Shown: positions 11,143-24,640 of the stretch, piece after piece
Position numbering within the stretch: position 1 is the stretch's first letter
Layout: every line of letters begins with the position of its first letter
Source of the DNA: Eumeta japonica
Taxonomy: Eukaryota; Arthropoda; Insecta; Lepidoptera; Psychidae
Reading direction: 5' to 3'
NCBI GenBank assembly: GCA_005406025.1
Contig: BGZK01001000.1
Span: 1 to 64,000, forward strand
DNA: 64,000 bases
The notes under the pieces: model-generated
Databases searched by the model: none
The model's input: the letters and a program-made list of their open reading frames with translations, nothing else
Told to the model about the DNA's origin: nothing
Made by a program: the position numbers and the translations under genes

Positions 11143-14035
11143 CATTGTTTATTTTGGTAACTGAATAGCATATATTAACTTTGCTTCACTATTAATTTAG
11201 TAAATTGCTAATTTAGCTGCATTTTCAGCAAATGTTGATAACGTCCTTACAGATTTATCGCTGATCGGTTAACAATTGGTCGATAATAAATTTTATTGTC
11301 TGCTGATGCTTCATCGAATACATAAATATGAATAATATAGTTTTTATTTTATAACATTATCATCATAAGTTCAGTATGACAAATATCACGTTGAAAAACT
11401 ATAGTGTCTAGTGCTTTACATAAATACGCACAATTTATTCATATTCTCAAAAAACATAAACGTATTAAACTGCGATGGTTGTGGATATCAAAAACTGCAA
11501 TGTCATATTTAAAACATACGGCTTGATCGCATACAATCGCTTCTGCACTTTTATGCGAGTCGACGTATCGGCCGTACGTCCTTCAGAAATGCGGATGTAC
11601 AGCGGGCTGCGCTTGCGTCGGTCTGCGCGTCCTGTTGCATTGACATTAAGCCTGCTTACCGAGCTAAAATATGATAAAAACATTTAAATTTTTTTGACAC
11701 ATGGGCATAAAATTTTTAAATCGCTCTCAGTCTACCTGCACATTTTATAACGTTAAATAAACAATTCTTGTATATATGTAAATCCGTATATTTGTGTCGG
11801 AACGACAAAATGGGGGTAATGATTTAGATGAAAGTTTGTTTATTGATAACATTTTGCTTCTCAAGTTTATCTATAAAGATTAATTTTCTAGAATACACGA
11901 TTTAAAAAGTTACTTTATGGCACCATCTTTTAAAATTTCCATATAATTGCTTTGTTCCTGTACCATTCTCTGTAGTATTGTATGGGTACCAGTAGGCTTA
12001 ACGTAACGTTTTGAACAATTAATGGGTCTATATGGCATAAATTAGAGAGACGACACTATGTTACATTATTAACGCGAGAGCAGGTAGGATGTAAATTTTG
12101 CATTAGGTATTATATGTATAACTGTATATTATGCATATAAATATGTATTGTTTGAAATGAACATAGGCAACCAAAACGCCGTACTGCAACAAATATAACA
12201 TTCGTAAATATGACAACCTTCATGGTTTAACGGGCAAAACGCTTGCTTTGGCCACGAAACATTTTAGTCTCGGATCTTCCTAACTAGCACAAGCCTGGGA
12301 GACTAGGTTTCACAATTTCATAAAAATTACCTTATTACAAACTTATGCAATGAATACATCTCTCTAAACGGTCCAGCAGAAATTTTGTGCGCGTTACACC
12401 TAGAAACTTTTAATACTTATTCAGTTACGTTCAAAGTTACCTTCTACAGCCATTTCGTCGTAGAGATATGTAAAGTCGAAAATTAGTAAATCGACATCTA
12501 AATATATTAGTCAATTTTTAGTTCTCGCCTTGTATAATAAGTAGTAAGCGCTCCAAAATTCATTGCTAATTTGGCAAATTGAGAACATCAGTATATTTTG
12601 AAATCGTCAGCTTCAGGCCTTTTAGTAGTTTTATTTTCGATATCATCATTTCGACAGCATCCCGAAATGTATCTCGCCTGTGACCCGCGTTACAAAACCC
12701 AAGGCATCGAAAACGGTTACAAACAGATACGCTCACACAATCACATTTCGAGTCACGATTTAGAAGCACGCGCCCTCGCCGCGCCAGCTACAGACCCATG
12801 CACTAAAGCCTTAATTAAAATGTAATTAAATAGGATAAAGGTTAGAATCCAAGAGCGGTCGGTCTTTTTTTACATCCAGAAGCCTTCGTCTTAATTATAG
12901 AACCCAAAGCGAAAATCGGGCGAGTGCGAATCGGATTTTTGAATCGAAAGTTTTGTTCAGTTTTGAAAATATAATTAAATAAAAAGAGATATTTTACAAT
13001 ATATCATTTTGCAATGTTCATGTTTTTGCTGAGAGTTATAGAAATAATGTAAATAAAAGAAGTTAAATATTCATTTAATTTTCAATTATTTTAGAAAACA
13101 CGAAATGAATTAAAAATAAAAAATTAGAGAAATATTTATCATTATTCGATGACGATTCTTAACTTTATTTGGTACCTATATTTTTTTGTGAATCGATTAA
13201 AAAATCATAAAATTAACGAAGTTATATATAGTTTTAATGATGAATAAATAACAATATGGCTCATGCAACTTTGTGATAAATTAAAATCTGCCTTATCTCT
13301 ATAGCCTAGAAGCCGAGTGCTATTTATGATACACAGAGTATAATCTCAATCATCTAGACGTTAATTGCAGATTGGGGCATTCATGCATAATGACGTCCGT
13401 CGCATCTTGAGCGCATGAGCACGATAACCAGACGTTCACTGTTCGATTGACATTTAATTTAACGCACGCTCGGTCCGCTCGCTCGGCTAACGGCAAAGTT
13501 CACTCGCATTCGGTTTTATTTGAGGTCGTCCACACGATTGCCCTTAGCGGCTTCACAGTACTCGTTTCTGGTTCCGTAGTGCGGAACGGATTTGATGAAC
13601 TTGCCTTATTTGTAATTATAATTACTGTGATGTAACAATAGTTGATCGTATTGATGACACCTAGACGAGTATATAATGCAGAGTAAAGGAATGAAATTAG
13701 TTTCATAAAAAAATGTAGAGATACAATACAATATTTTAAGTAATTTTACGAATATTTTAAATATTATTCAACGTACGCATTTGAAGCGATGTTGCAAAAA
13801 ATAATAATATGTCACTAAAACCCATCGCAAAAGGAACTTTAGATCAACACAATTCTCTATAATACCCAATTTAAAAAATTAAAACTTTATATTAATGGGC
13901 TTTTGCGGTCTATATTTATGTGAATAGCCAGACCACAGGTACCAGTGGCAAATATTTCTCAGAAATATGACAAAACGAACAGTGAACTTTTACAGATGAA
14001 ATAGAATCATCAGTACAGATTCACAAATCTATGCA

Positions 14036-14161
14036 AGGGCGGACCCAGGCTTCGAGTCAGGGGGTCGCACATACGAGTTTCATTCAGGAATGGTTCCACT
14101 TCGATTACAATAGGAATGTAAAGACCCGGAGGGGTCACGACGCCTCATCTGGATCCGCCAA
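14036..14161. mobile_element. Short MITE with hAT-like ends
   Basis: About 125 bases are bounded by aagggcggacccag and, inverted, tctggatccgcca; the arms match as GGCGGAyCCAG with a few differences. Inside each end are gggggtcgc and ggggtcacga blocks, typical of insect hAT-type non-autonomous elements ending in ggcggatccag. An 8 bp target duplication is not clear, so the class assignment is tentative. Confidence 0.4.
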
Positions 14162-15522
14162 AGTAGTTGAATGGAATTCGATCAGTTGCACATTTCGTAA
14201 AACTCGATAGGCGACCTATCGAAAAAAATCCAACGAAACCTTTGCGAAAAAGCTTCGATTCGCAGTGTCTACGTGACCAAACGGAACCCCGAAAAAATGC
14301 ACTTTCGCCGTCGGCGCCGCGGCCGGCCGCGCTCCTCTAGTTCCCAACTGCTTCACGCGTACTTGCTGTTTTTTGTCACTTTCCGATGTCTCGAGTTTTG
14401 TTTCTTTGATTTGCTGTCTGTCTATAGAATTCCGGGCGTATCTCTGATGTATTGATTTGATAGTTCTAAAAAAAGTACTTATTTATAAATTTGTGATAAA
14501 TCCTTGTAATCATTGAAAACGTTTTCAATAATAACGTCGATGGTTTAGAAACTGGTATAAAATGGATTCGTTAATCGATCTTAATACTAAATTGTATTCC
14601 GAGTTTAAATTGAAATTGAATCAAATTTAAAATATCTTGATTTTATATATAACTTAAGCACGACAATTGAAATACGTCACAATATTTCAAAAATTTACCA
14701 CTTTACGACCAGTTAGAAAGGAAGTTTTCCTTCAAGAATTAATTAATAAAATTTTGAGTATCATACACACGAGAGCAAGTCTAGAGTAGATATATTAATA
14801 AAATTAATAATCTATTAAATATCAAATACATACAAAGCTTATCTGTTTTATAGCCACAATTACATGAGCATTTGTTGTTTATTGACAAATTTTAATGCCT
14901 TTTTCACAAGTTTAGTTTTTCCTAATATGTATTAGCAAGCATAGATACTATGGGCCTAGACTGAAACATCGTTCAAATCAAAATAATGGATACCAAATTC
15001 ATTAATCACTATTGAAATTGAATCAATACATAGATATGGACAGAAACTATAAAAACATCGGTCCACAGTGTACAAGAATCCCTTGAAATGAGTTCGTTAA
15101 CCGTCATACTTTTTTCGTCATTAGCAGCATCCGCTCGAGCGAATCATACATCATTATCGCTCGCATAAAAAACATCTCGTTGGCTTTTAGCGCGCGCGGA
15201 GAAAGTGCTTACATCGAACTCTTCCTTTCGTTGCATCTCGCAAAAACACATAAACCTGTTCCGGTCGGTATCGGTGTCAGGTGTATTTTTATGACAATCG
15301 GTGTGTTTGTAGAGTGGACGCTCCTCGGTCGGTTTGTTGACACAACTTTCGACATTATCGAAATTCCTCTTGTTAGTTGATCGAAAACTGACGTCCATTG
15401 CCTACCAAAAGCAAAGGGAATAATTGTTAATTTTTGGTCGCTTTAGAAACAAAATCCGATGAATGAGTTTTCGTAGCAATTCAGTATTTCGTTCCTAGGC
15501 CGTGTCACGTTTTTGTTAAACG

Positions 15523-15559
15523 TTTAAGCGCATAATGTTTTAAACATTATGCGCTTAAA
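15523..15559. repeat. Perfect inverted repeat, 18 bp arms, 1 nt spacer
   Basis: tttaagcgcataatgttt (15523-15540) is followed after a single t by its exact reverse complement (15542-15559). Near-spacerless perfect palindromes are prone to deletion during replication, so this one may be recent or under selection. Confidence 0.9.
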
Positions 15560-15949
15560 GAAATATCTTGACTCTCTAAAATGTGGCAACCATTGTGTGT
15601 TTACGAAATTGTTGTGCTACTGTTCATAAACTAGTTTGTATAGTTTGCGGTAAATCTATAGATCGTCTGTATTATTTTATATTAAAATTAATGAAATCGT
15701 ATCATAAAAGTGTAATTATTTAATGTGCCGTCTTAGAATCCATCAAGTAGCAAATAAATATATTCATATAATAGTGAACGTATTATAACATATATCGCTT
15801 ACTTAGGAGAGTAACATAAAGGTAAATAATTATTATATTCTTTAGTGTGACTTTTGATCTAAATTGGCTTACAGTGGTCTAGCTAAAGTAACAAATGATT
15901 CACAAACTGCATTAGAAATTTTGTCAATAATTAACAATTGTATTAAAGG

Positions 15950-16320
15950 AACACGCATATTAAAGTCCTTCTAAGCCCTATCAGTACGCTATGGTAGGAT
16001 ATAGGTGGTACGGACCATACCCTAGCACGCGGACCAATGTCGGCCAATTTACGAAGCGGCGTTTTTAGAGCGATAGACAAATGACTGACGTTCTCAAGTT
16101 GCAAAAGCCTCTGACTAGGCTCCACGACTGACGCGGCACTGGCCGGAGCCGACTGCTCAACGTGGTGCAAACATCTCCTTAAACAGGGAGATGCTCGAAG
16201 TGCATGTTACAACTAGATCGAGACGGCGATCCATCAAACTCCCGACCTTGCACGCCAGCCGGTCGTTACTCGAACTCGGTATCGCCATAGAACACGTCTC
16301 TGTTCTGAGCCACTAACACC
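15950..16320. other. Moderately GC-rich unassigned stretch
   Basis: The stretch is richer in G and C than its surroundings, with low stop density on the minus strand over 15943-16170 (translation includes LADIGPRARVWSVPPISYH). No catalytic motif, start context or splice site supports a host gene. It may be a decayed transposon fragment. Confidence 0.2.
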
Positions 16321-17920
16321 TTCGTCTCGACACAAAATACCGGGAACACTGTCGCTAATAATCCACAACAACGCCACAGATATTTAACATAATCTGAGCC
16401 GAGTTATGCATTGTAGTGATTGATGATTATTTTATCCGCATAAAGAACGCTACATGCATCGATCGATTGCTGTACGATAAAAATGTATATGATTTCCTGA
16501 AAATTGATAGCATTATCTGTTCAGTGCAATAAAATTTCATGAACGTGCATATCTTGTTCACGCGTAGCCCGGTAGTCTCGCCGGGGAAGTGGCCCGACCG
16601 CCGCAAGGCGACTGACTCGATATGAAAACAACTTTCGTTTTCTTGTGCAGCTATCGGCGCATGATTCGCTTTATTAGCGTTCATTTTCGTAGTTTGCTTT
16701 TGTAATGCCGTAACATAGACATTTTTCTAAAGAAACTTACAATATTTTGCAAAATTTATTGCACTGCGCTGTCGAAATTACAATTTAATCTGTTACGGAA
16801 AGTTGTAGTCTGTTAGGATGATTGACTGATACTGAATATGTTTCTACATATTTTGTTTTAAAAAAAAATCATGATGATTAAAAATGATAACAAATAGTGT
16901 AATCAAAACAATAATCGGTTAAATAAACAATAATTTGTAATCCGCTAAGGATGTTGTTTGCCATATTCATACTCACAAGACGAATTAAATAAAGTTTAAA
17001 TGTGTTTTGTAATTTAATGACTTTAAAATTCCTTAATGCTTGTTCTCCCTTTCTCTTTCTCTGTTTAATCGTCATTTTATACATTTTTATCTTTGGTTTT
17101 GTTTTCTTTTGTAGTTTCTAATTATTATTTATATAAAATTAGTACTAACCTAAAAATAAGGCTACTGCACTATGTGTTAAATAACAAAGTTTAAATGCAG
17201 CATTAAATAGAACAGACTATTTATTTCATTCCAAAAGAATTACGAGTTAAAAAATTATATTCAGTAACTCTAAGCTTCAGGGTGACTGATCCGATATATT
17301 TTTGTACTGCTATATGACAACATATTTAAGTATTAATAACCAAAATTATGCGTTCTAACTCAAAACAGGGTTTTTTTTTTATTAAATTTTAGAAATGAGA
17401 TTCGTTATTTTCATTACGTTCTTACTGAAATAGCGATATTAAAAACTTGAGTCATCAAAATTTTAAAACTTTTATTAATACTAATATAATACAACTTTAA
17501 ACAAAAAAAAAGGGCGGAAAAATGTAAAAAAAACCTTTTTTTACTGGAAGGGTGTGCTGATACTACAAATATTTTCCAATTGATATTTAATGAAATTGTA
17601 TTAAGAATTATAACTCAAATTTCCTAAAGGTGGTAGTTTTCCTCTTATACACGTGTAGATATGCTAAACGCAAGGTTTTCCCCACTTCAATTCATACCTA
17701 ATTTAAACAGGTAAAACCTAATCGGATTAATAGAGTAGGAAAGTCAAAGACATTAGAAAGCTGACTCACGAATTGTTAGTATATTGTAATATCATTGTTT
17801 TTATATCGAATATAATGAATATCAATGATCATTATGCTCGTAGCCGATCTTTATGAATACCTCGAAATGAGAAACGTATTCTTATTGTGTCAGATTTTAC
17901 CACCCCGCTGCGGAACTACA

Positions 17921-17937
17921 CCCACGCCCACCCACCC
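17921..17937 (-). other. G-quadruplex motif on the minus strand
   Basis: The plus strand reads cccacgcccacccaccc. The minus strand is therefore four G3 runs with loops of 1, 1 and 3 bases, which meets the standard rule for a stable parallel G-quadruplex. It sits at the edge of a C-rich patch (17900-17960) that is unusual in this AT-rich intron. On the transcribed plus strand the same tract would be C-rich. Confidence 0.6.
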
Positions 17938-19512
17938 AAGACCACACCCTCCCTCAATCTTTTTATTTCACCTTGAGGTGATGGGATCTTCGGCCCGTCA
18001 AGCTGGCTCAGTGCGGGTCGGGGTTTGCAGTAACAACCTCTGGGGCTGACGATGCTCTCAACCGCTGACCCACTACCGCTCGCGTTCTTATGAAAGCCGT
18101 AACGGTGATAGTAGATTTCTCAACCCTCAAAACTCTTGTTACTCAGCATATAATTGTTAACGCAATCCATCATGTACCGCTAACGTACGACGTCAGCGCG
18201 ACATCTGTACACGGTCGAAAGGAACAGTTGTCGTCATGCGGAGCTGTTTAATGGCGGTATTGTTCAAAGGTCATGAATGAATTAGTTCTAAAAGTGTATC
18301 ACTTTTGAGCGTGTCGTAAGCTTTCATAATGGATTCCGGTTTGTTTGTTCGTAATTTGTTACTTCAGTTTGTCTCAAGAGAAATATGACAAAATGAGACG
18401 GTTTCGTAAAACCTTCAAGTTATTATATTGTATATTTGTTCAAAGGAATCGAATAACAAAACTGTCTTTTGTTGTACTTTTGATTTGATTTATAACCAAT
18501 ATTGTAACTTGCTTGTGTGTATGTACATATGCAAAAATTATTGAAAATATCCAGTTACTAAATTTAAATAAATCAATTTAATCCGTATTTAATATATATT
18601 GCTTGCAATTTCACCTGCCTAAATATATAAGAAATTTCTCAATTTTTTGAGAAAGCATTAAGATTGTCATTGAAATCGAAAGCAGGATTGACATAAAGGT
18701 CGGAAGTTAGATAAAAATTAAATGAAGGAATGCATTCTATGTATCGATGCAGAGAAGGCCGCGAATGAACGCTAGTACATAATTGATGTAAAAATATTAT
18801 GTTTCTGTACATGTACTTAAAATATAGGCACGTATTAAACCTTCGAAAATGACGTAATACATGGTGAATAAACACGGCACTCGACTGCCGGTCTCCAATG
18901 TCTCCCAGATCCTCGTTATGGGTGGCCGAATAACTTTAGTATATAGTATATAATTCTGCTATTATCTTGCTGTTGGGTTCATCATTAACAAAAACATATT
19001 GAGCGTTTATAATATCGGTTGATGATGATAACCTTAACATCCATGAACAGAAAAGTCAAAATAATTTCTAAGAGACAGATTTCTATTATAACGTCGGGAA
19101 GACAGTATAATGGCTACTTGGGATATCACATACAAATAATGTTCCAGTCAATGTCAAATCAAGGGAATCTTTAAAAACTATATACTACATACACTTTCAA
19201 TAAATTAATATTTATTTCTAAATAAATGGCTAATAAGTAATTAACTTAATTTAATTATAGCGTCTATTCGTGTCAGTAACTTAATAAAGTTGAATAACAA
19301 AACTTCGTGATTTGCTTAAGTTCTGCTATGTATAGATTAGCACCGTTTTCGTAAATGATATTTCAGTGTTACCAGCGTTAATCACAGCCTGCATGCCTGG
19401 AGGCTGCACGCTACATGATACACACGCAAGTTCGCGTTGGACTACGAAATTATGGCACATTATTGATATAATTTAATAAGCTCCAGATGATCGAATAATA
19501 ATCATCAATTTC

Positions 19513-19541
19513 AAAATTAGAATACGTTGTATTCTAATTTT
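19513..19541. repeat. Inverted repeat, 13 bp arms, 3 nt loop
   Basis: aaaattagaatac (19513-19525) and its exact reverse complement (19529-19541) are separated by gtt. It is AT-rich and isolated. Confidence 0.85.
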
Positions 19542-21837
19542 TTTGTTTTATACAGACAGACGTCTAGGCAACAGTAATTTATGGCAGACTTTTCATCTGC
19601 AAAAATAAATTTTAGGATTTTGTAATTTTAGTTTCAAGATTTGTATGAGTGGTAAATTTTCTTTGATAAAATTAGTACTATTTGCTCATTTACTAGGCTC
19701 GAGCTAAACGTAATTGTCATTTATATAAATCTCTTCCTCAACAGCAATAGCAATGATATGTTGCTTCGTGCATTAATTGTGCTGAATTACCGATATCGTT
19801 GGTTCAATCTTTTAAAATTAAATTATGTTGTATCTTTTTTTTTTTGTAAGAACTATTGATCTATGCTTGTACAACGTTAGTTATGACCCTTTAAGTTGTA
19901 ACTCCCCAAGGCCTAGAATTGCGAACCGAGCGATAAGCTAAGCGATCTAGACAGCAACTTTAGAATTATTAGAACGAGGTATGCCTTAGTTTATGACGCT
20001 ATTTTGCTTTCGAAGCGTAGTAATTGTTATGACATCATAAATAAACGAAATTATAACAGTATTAAAAAAAAAAATAATTATCCGTCTGTACTAACCTCAA
20101 TTTAACAATGACGACGTATCAAATTATTTTAATCACATGTTTTGTTTTCAAGACACAATTGAATCTGTTACATGTGATTTATTATAACCTGCTTCAACTC
20201 CTTTTTCTAAGCATAAACTCAAAATTTTTGACATTATTAATCAAAAGGCATGTGTAATTTAAATATTTTATAATAACTTTCTACACAAGTCACATAATGC
20301 AAATATTCGAATTTTGTTTTTAGAAATTACACGGGGTTTAACTAGAAAAATAAATTTATTATTATAAATAAACATATTATTTTTTTTTATTTTCAAACGC
20401 ATATAGTTTAAAAATATTGAAGACAATATACGAAAATTTACTGTTCCCCTTTATCTTCAAACATATTGATCCATGTTTACTAGTTTCTAGGAAAACCTAA
20501 ACGAAAATCGTAAGTCCTCAAATTACTACGGAAAACATGAACATGAATAGAAATATGTAATATTATAATGTAAACATAGAATATAAAATAGAAATATATA
20601 ATATTTTGCTCAATTTCATCAAGCAGTCATATATAATAATTGCGTATATCAGTAGTATACTAAGAAACCCTCTCGACGCGAGATCGAGTTGCACTTGGCT
20701 ATTTTTGAAACTATCTAACCTAGGTAGTATATACAAGCGAACAGCAAATTAATATCAATCGATATTCGTTTGATTTTAATATTCTGTTCTTCTTCTTAAT
20801 CTGTAGTTATTGAAATACATATTAACTTTCAAGAATTTTCTCTAAAACTCGCGCAATGCATTACGGACTTTTTATGCTAATTTTAGAGAGTTAAATGTAA
20901 TTTTACGCAATAACTCTCACTGCGAATTAATTTTACACTTACGTGAATTTTTAATATGGATAATCAAAGGTTATCGGACAATTCGGTCGTCGCTTCCATA
21001 ATATAATTGCTATAATTTATGATTCGCGAGTATTACAGCCATATTTTATTGGCGCTCGTCGAATGCCAAGGGCGAGATTTATAACAAACGTTCGTCCGCG
21101 TAAAATTATTCAGGAAGCGTCCGCCCAAAAACCACCGAATTTATCCATTGCAATAAATTTCGTATGTTATTTATTGAACTTTAAAAGTATTGTTAATGGT
21201 CCAAGATAATTTTATTTATTGCCGATCGCGTACTGAAGAGATGAAGCTTCCTATACACAGGTCGAGCTTAAAGCTTACGATCGTTTCAATTTACGATAAT
21301 AGTACAAATATCTGTACCAGAAACATTTTGGTTTTATTAGTAAATATGGTTTCCTTGAAACTGGTTATTCTTCATAAAATTGCATTATTACATTAGAACA
21401 AGGAATAACCTCACCATAGGCGAATCCGATGGAATGGAGTTCTAATTGAGGTGCATTAGAGATGTAAAACTTCTTATAAAGCATTTCGCATGTTCTAGGA
21501 GTATTCCTTGCGAACTGGTTTATTAATTTTGAAATAGATGTAACAATGAATTGGTAACAATTAAAGAAGATATTTTTTAAATATAACTTTCACTTTCATC
21601 GGTGAATTTTTTTTTTTGTCTATGGTAGCATAAATACGACGATTAACGTACACTTCCTGCATTAGAAGCTCTTTACCTATGAAATAACACAAGCAAATTG
21701 TTAAGGTTACGGCTACCGTTGGTAAGACATTCCAAAAATTTAACCACGCATAATCACTTTATTGTAAAGTCATTATAAAACTTCGCGAATTTATTACAAA
21801 ATTCTATGATAAAATTATTATAAATTTTGAGGAGTCA

Positions 21838-21889
21838 GTATTACTAATTATTCATTAACTCACTAGAGTTAATGAATAATTAGTAATAC
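21838..21889. repeat. Perfect inverted repeat, 24 bp arms, 4 nt loop
   Basis: The arm at 21838-21861 (starting gtattactaatta, ending ttaactc) has its exact reverse complement at 21866-21889, with acta as the loop. It is the longest perfect hairpin found in the window. The surrounding 150 bases are AT-rich and hold nothing else recognisable. Confidence 0.92.
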
Positions 21890-22708
21890 GATCAGGTGAA
21901 GTCTTAGATTGTTTGTTAATGTCGAAAACAATCGTTAATTACGTATTTCAAGTGTAATTTCTATTACCAACGAAACAAAGCTATTTTTGATTTGATTTTG
22001 ATATGCTTGAAATATTAAAAACATCGAATTGTAAGAAAAAATCAAATAGACAACCAAAAGTCCTTTTCACCGTATACATTGGTCAATTTCTTATTGGTTA
22101 ACAGGCAATTCATATATACGACTGGAACGATAAAAGTCATCCTGGACACAATGCTTGACATAATGTAAAAAATATGCGTAATAAGATTCTTAGTATCTTT
22201 ACAGTGAAATAATAAATGTGTGGTCTGCCTAAAATATTGGGTTAAAGATTATGACAATCGTAATCAGTTAGCCGAAGAATACAATCCAGTATTTCCATAA
22301 AATAACTATATTATTTAGTGTTCTTAAAATAAATCATCACAAAGTACCCATTTTGTATCATGCCTAACAGAATAGGTACGTGTTTGAATAAAAATTCGTG
22401 CACTTAAATTTTGTGAATTAAAAACGTAAAATTTTAAGTTTAACGTTCAAAATTTGGTTTTGTATAATTTCAACGTGGACCATTTTCGGTTTATTTAATT
22501 AACAACGTTAAAAATCAAAGTAACATAGATCACAATTTTATTTTATTCATATGAAGTTAACAATCTGGTCAAGTTATTTCTTTTTAATTACAAGCACCCT
22601 TCACTCGGCTGAAGAATGTGGTCCGCGGAAGCGTTAGCTAGTCCCGCGCCAAACGAGGTCGCGCCACCGTCTGTGGAATGAAGTGTAACATTTCTAAACG
22701 TGACGCTT

Positions 22709-22716
22709 TATAAATA
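22709..22716 (+). promoter_or_regulatory. Possible TATA box
   Basis: TATAAATA follows a locally GC-rich segment (22605-22705) and is followed about 25-30 bases later by tgattccatttgg. The layout resembles a core promoter, but no open reading frame or recognisable exon follows it on the plus strand. Confidence 0.15.
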
Positions 22717-23401
22717 GCCCTCCCGTTCTAGTTGATTCCATTTGGTATCGAGTGATCGCTACTTATAGGCATCGTTACCTATCGAGTTCGCAAATGAAAA
22801 TCGGTAGTATGTGAAAAAAATTTGCGATGAACAAAGAAAAAAACGAAAAAAAAAACAATTCGAAATTCTTACGTATAGTTCCCATGTGTTGTCGTAAAGT
22901 TTAAAGGGTCGGGATTGCAATCGAGACAGATATTGCATCGAGTTTGGACAAGAGTCGTTTGATAATATTGCTGTCGGACTCACTAAGGCTACTATGCAAC
23001 ATGGCTAAAATGTTATAACAATAAACATGATTTTCTTTTACGTATTTAACTTTTATGCATTGTCAGAATGTTTGTTTTACCAACATCATATGAATACTTT
23101 GAAATGTGTTTTGATGTACATATTCACCGATATGTACCTATAAAATATTAATATTGAGAAGGGTAGTGCTAAAACAATTGAAAGTTACAATCCACCATCT
23201 CATCACTAAATTGATCAGTCATACAATCAAAATTTATAGTCATACATGAACTATTACTAAATTCTATATTCCTTAGATCACAGCGAGAGATCTATACTAT
23301 TTTTTCTTTACATCAAATTGTAATAAAAATTGATTTTTTAGTAATTTTTCAAATCTAAACATCAGATATATTAATTTAAATACAGACGATTACCGAAAAA
23401 A

Positions 23402-23860
23402 TTTGGTTGCCTGTAAAGTCGGTATACGGGCGAAAGTTTTACGTGACAACGACTTTGAATGGTAAAATCATTTTAATGTGAATATTCATTCGTATAGTAG
23501 GAAGAAGGATGAAATAATAGTAACAATTTAAAACATTTATTTATACAAAGAATTATATTTAAAACATTAATTTATACAAAGAATCTCGCACTGAATTTCA
23601 TATTAACAAAATTTTATTTTTACCTTTACACATACATACGTATTTATATACAAATATACATACAATAACTTGCAATACATTTGCAAGCTATGCACTAATT
23701 CTAGTGCAGCGCGCGGCAGACCGATCATAGTTGAGTGGGAGAGAGACGCAGCATTCGGCGGGCCTCTCTCGTTCGGTGACTCATCGTTACGTTACCGAGC
23801 GTTACACTTTTTCAAAGTGACTCCCAGCCGCAACCTAATTTAAGACGTTGTCACGTCAAA
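23402..23860 (-). mobile_element. Unclassified ~460 bp element, copy A
   Basis: This is the reverse complement of copies B (30819-31269) and C (42117-42583), nearly identical throughout. Read in element orientation it begins ttttgacgtgacaacgtc and ends accgactttacaggcaacc. Its features are an 11-base acgtgacaacg present near both ends in inverted form, hairpin-like blocks in the middle (a gcacta/tagtgc pair and a cttgcaa/ttgcaag pair, the first partly altered here), and a tandem ~29 base unit built on aaaacatt-atttatacaaagaat. It has no coding capacity. It looks like a young non-autonomous DNA element or other short interspersed repeat; the superfamily is unknown. Confidence 0.8.
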
Positions 23861-24138
23861 AAAAAAACGTCAAAATGCAAAAAAGAATCAAAATATTCCG
23901 ACTATGTCTTAACACTCAGGGTGATCGCTTTCAACTGGCATATTAAGTAAACTTAAATAAGGCTTCTCACAAGTTGTCCACCTTCACGGCGCGGTTTTTA
24001 GCCTATTTACATCTTTTACGCGTTACATACAAACCGCGAAGGCATTCGATTGAATTAACACGCACTTTGTATGAAGATATCAAAAAATATTTTGTGAAAC
24101 GGAAGACGGGGAAAAAATATTCGTTTGGGAAAAAATAT

Positions 24139-24174
24139 AAATGTATCACTTTGTAATTATAAAGTGATACATTT
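24139..24174. repeat. Inverted repeat, 14 bp arms, 8 nt loop
   Basis: aaatgtatcacttt (24139-24152) and its exact reverse complement (24161-24174). It lies about 280 bases downstream of element copy A but outside it. Confidence 0.85.
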
Positions 24175-24616
24175 TAATTTTAAGTTAACAATATAATTGT
24201 TATACACAATCTATACAAACAAATAAATTCCAAACTTATCTTGATTTTTAGCTTACCAATTTCCAACGATTTGTACAACACTGTAGTAATAGAACTCCAC
24301 AATAAACATCTAACCGAGCAGGCCGTAAGTGTCACTTATTTTCATCACATCACAACTGCTCTACAACTAATATTACAAAACGGCGTCTGATGTTAGCAAA
24401 CAATAGAGAGTTTTGTCGTTCGCGTGGTGCACACAGAAAACTCGCTGTATCGCCTCGGCTAAAATGACTGTTGGCTGACGTTAGTCTTAAGAGGCTGCAT
24501 GGGGATTCGCAGCAGAGAGGAGACATGTGTGTGTAAGCAATATTCACGAGCCAATTCATTAGCATTTATTTAGAAATTATAAAATATTAATATATACATG
24601 ACTATTACGTACTGTT

Positions 24617-24640
24617 ACCTGCCCGCGTCGCTGGGCGTAA
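24617..24640. mobile_element. Short repeat-end fragment (cctgcccgcgtcgctgggcg)
   Basis: It resembles the start of the copy at 54963 (ctgacccgcctgcttcgctgggt). It is too short to classify on its own. Confidence 0.3.

Noticed and set aside
12225..12310. Possible SINE-like or tRNA-like sequence (gtttaacgggcaaaacgc)
   Set aside because: No convincing A and B boxes at the right spacing and no match to the other SINEs in the window.
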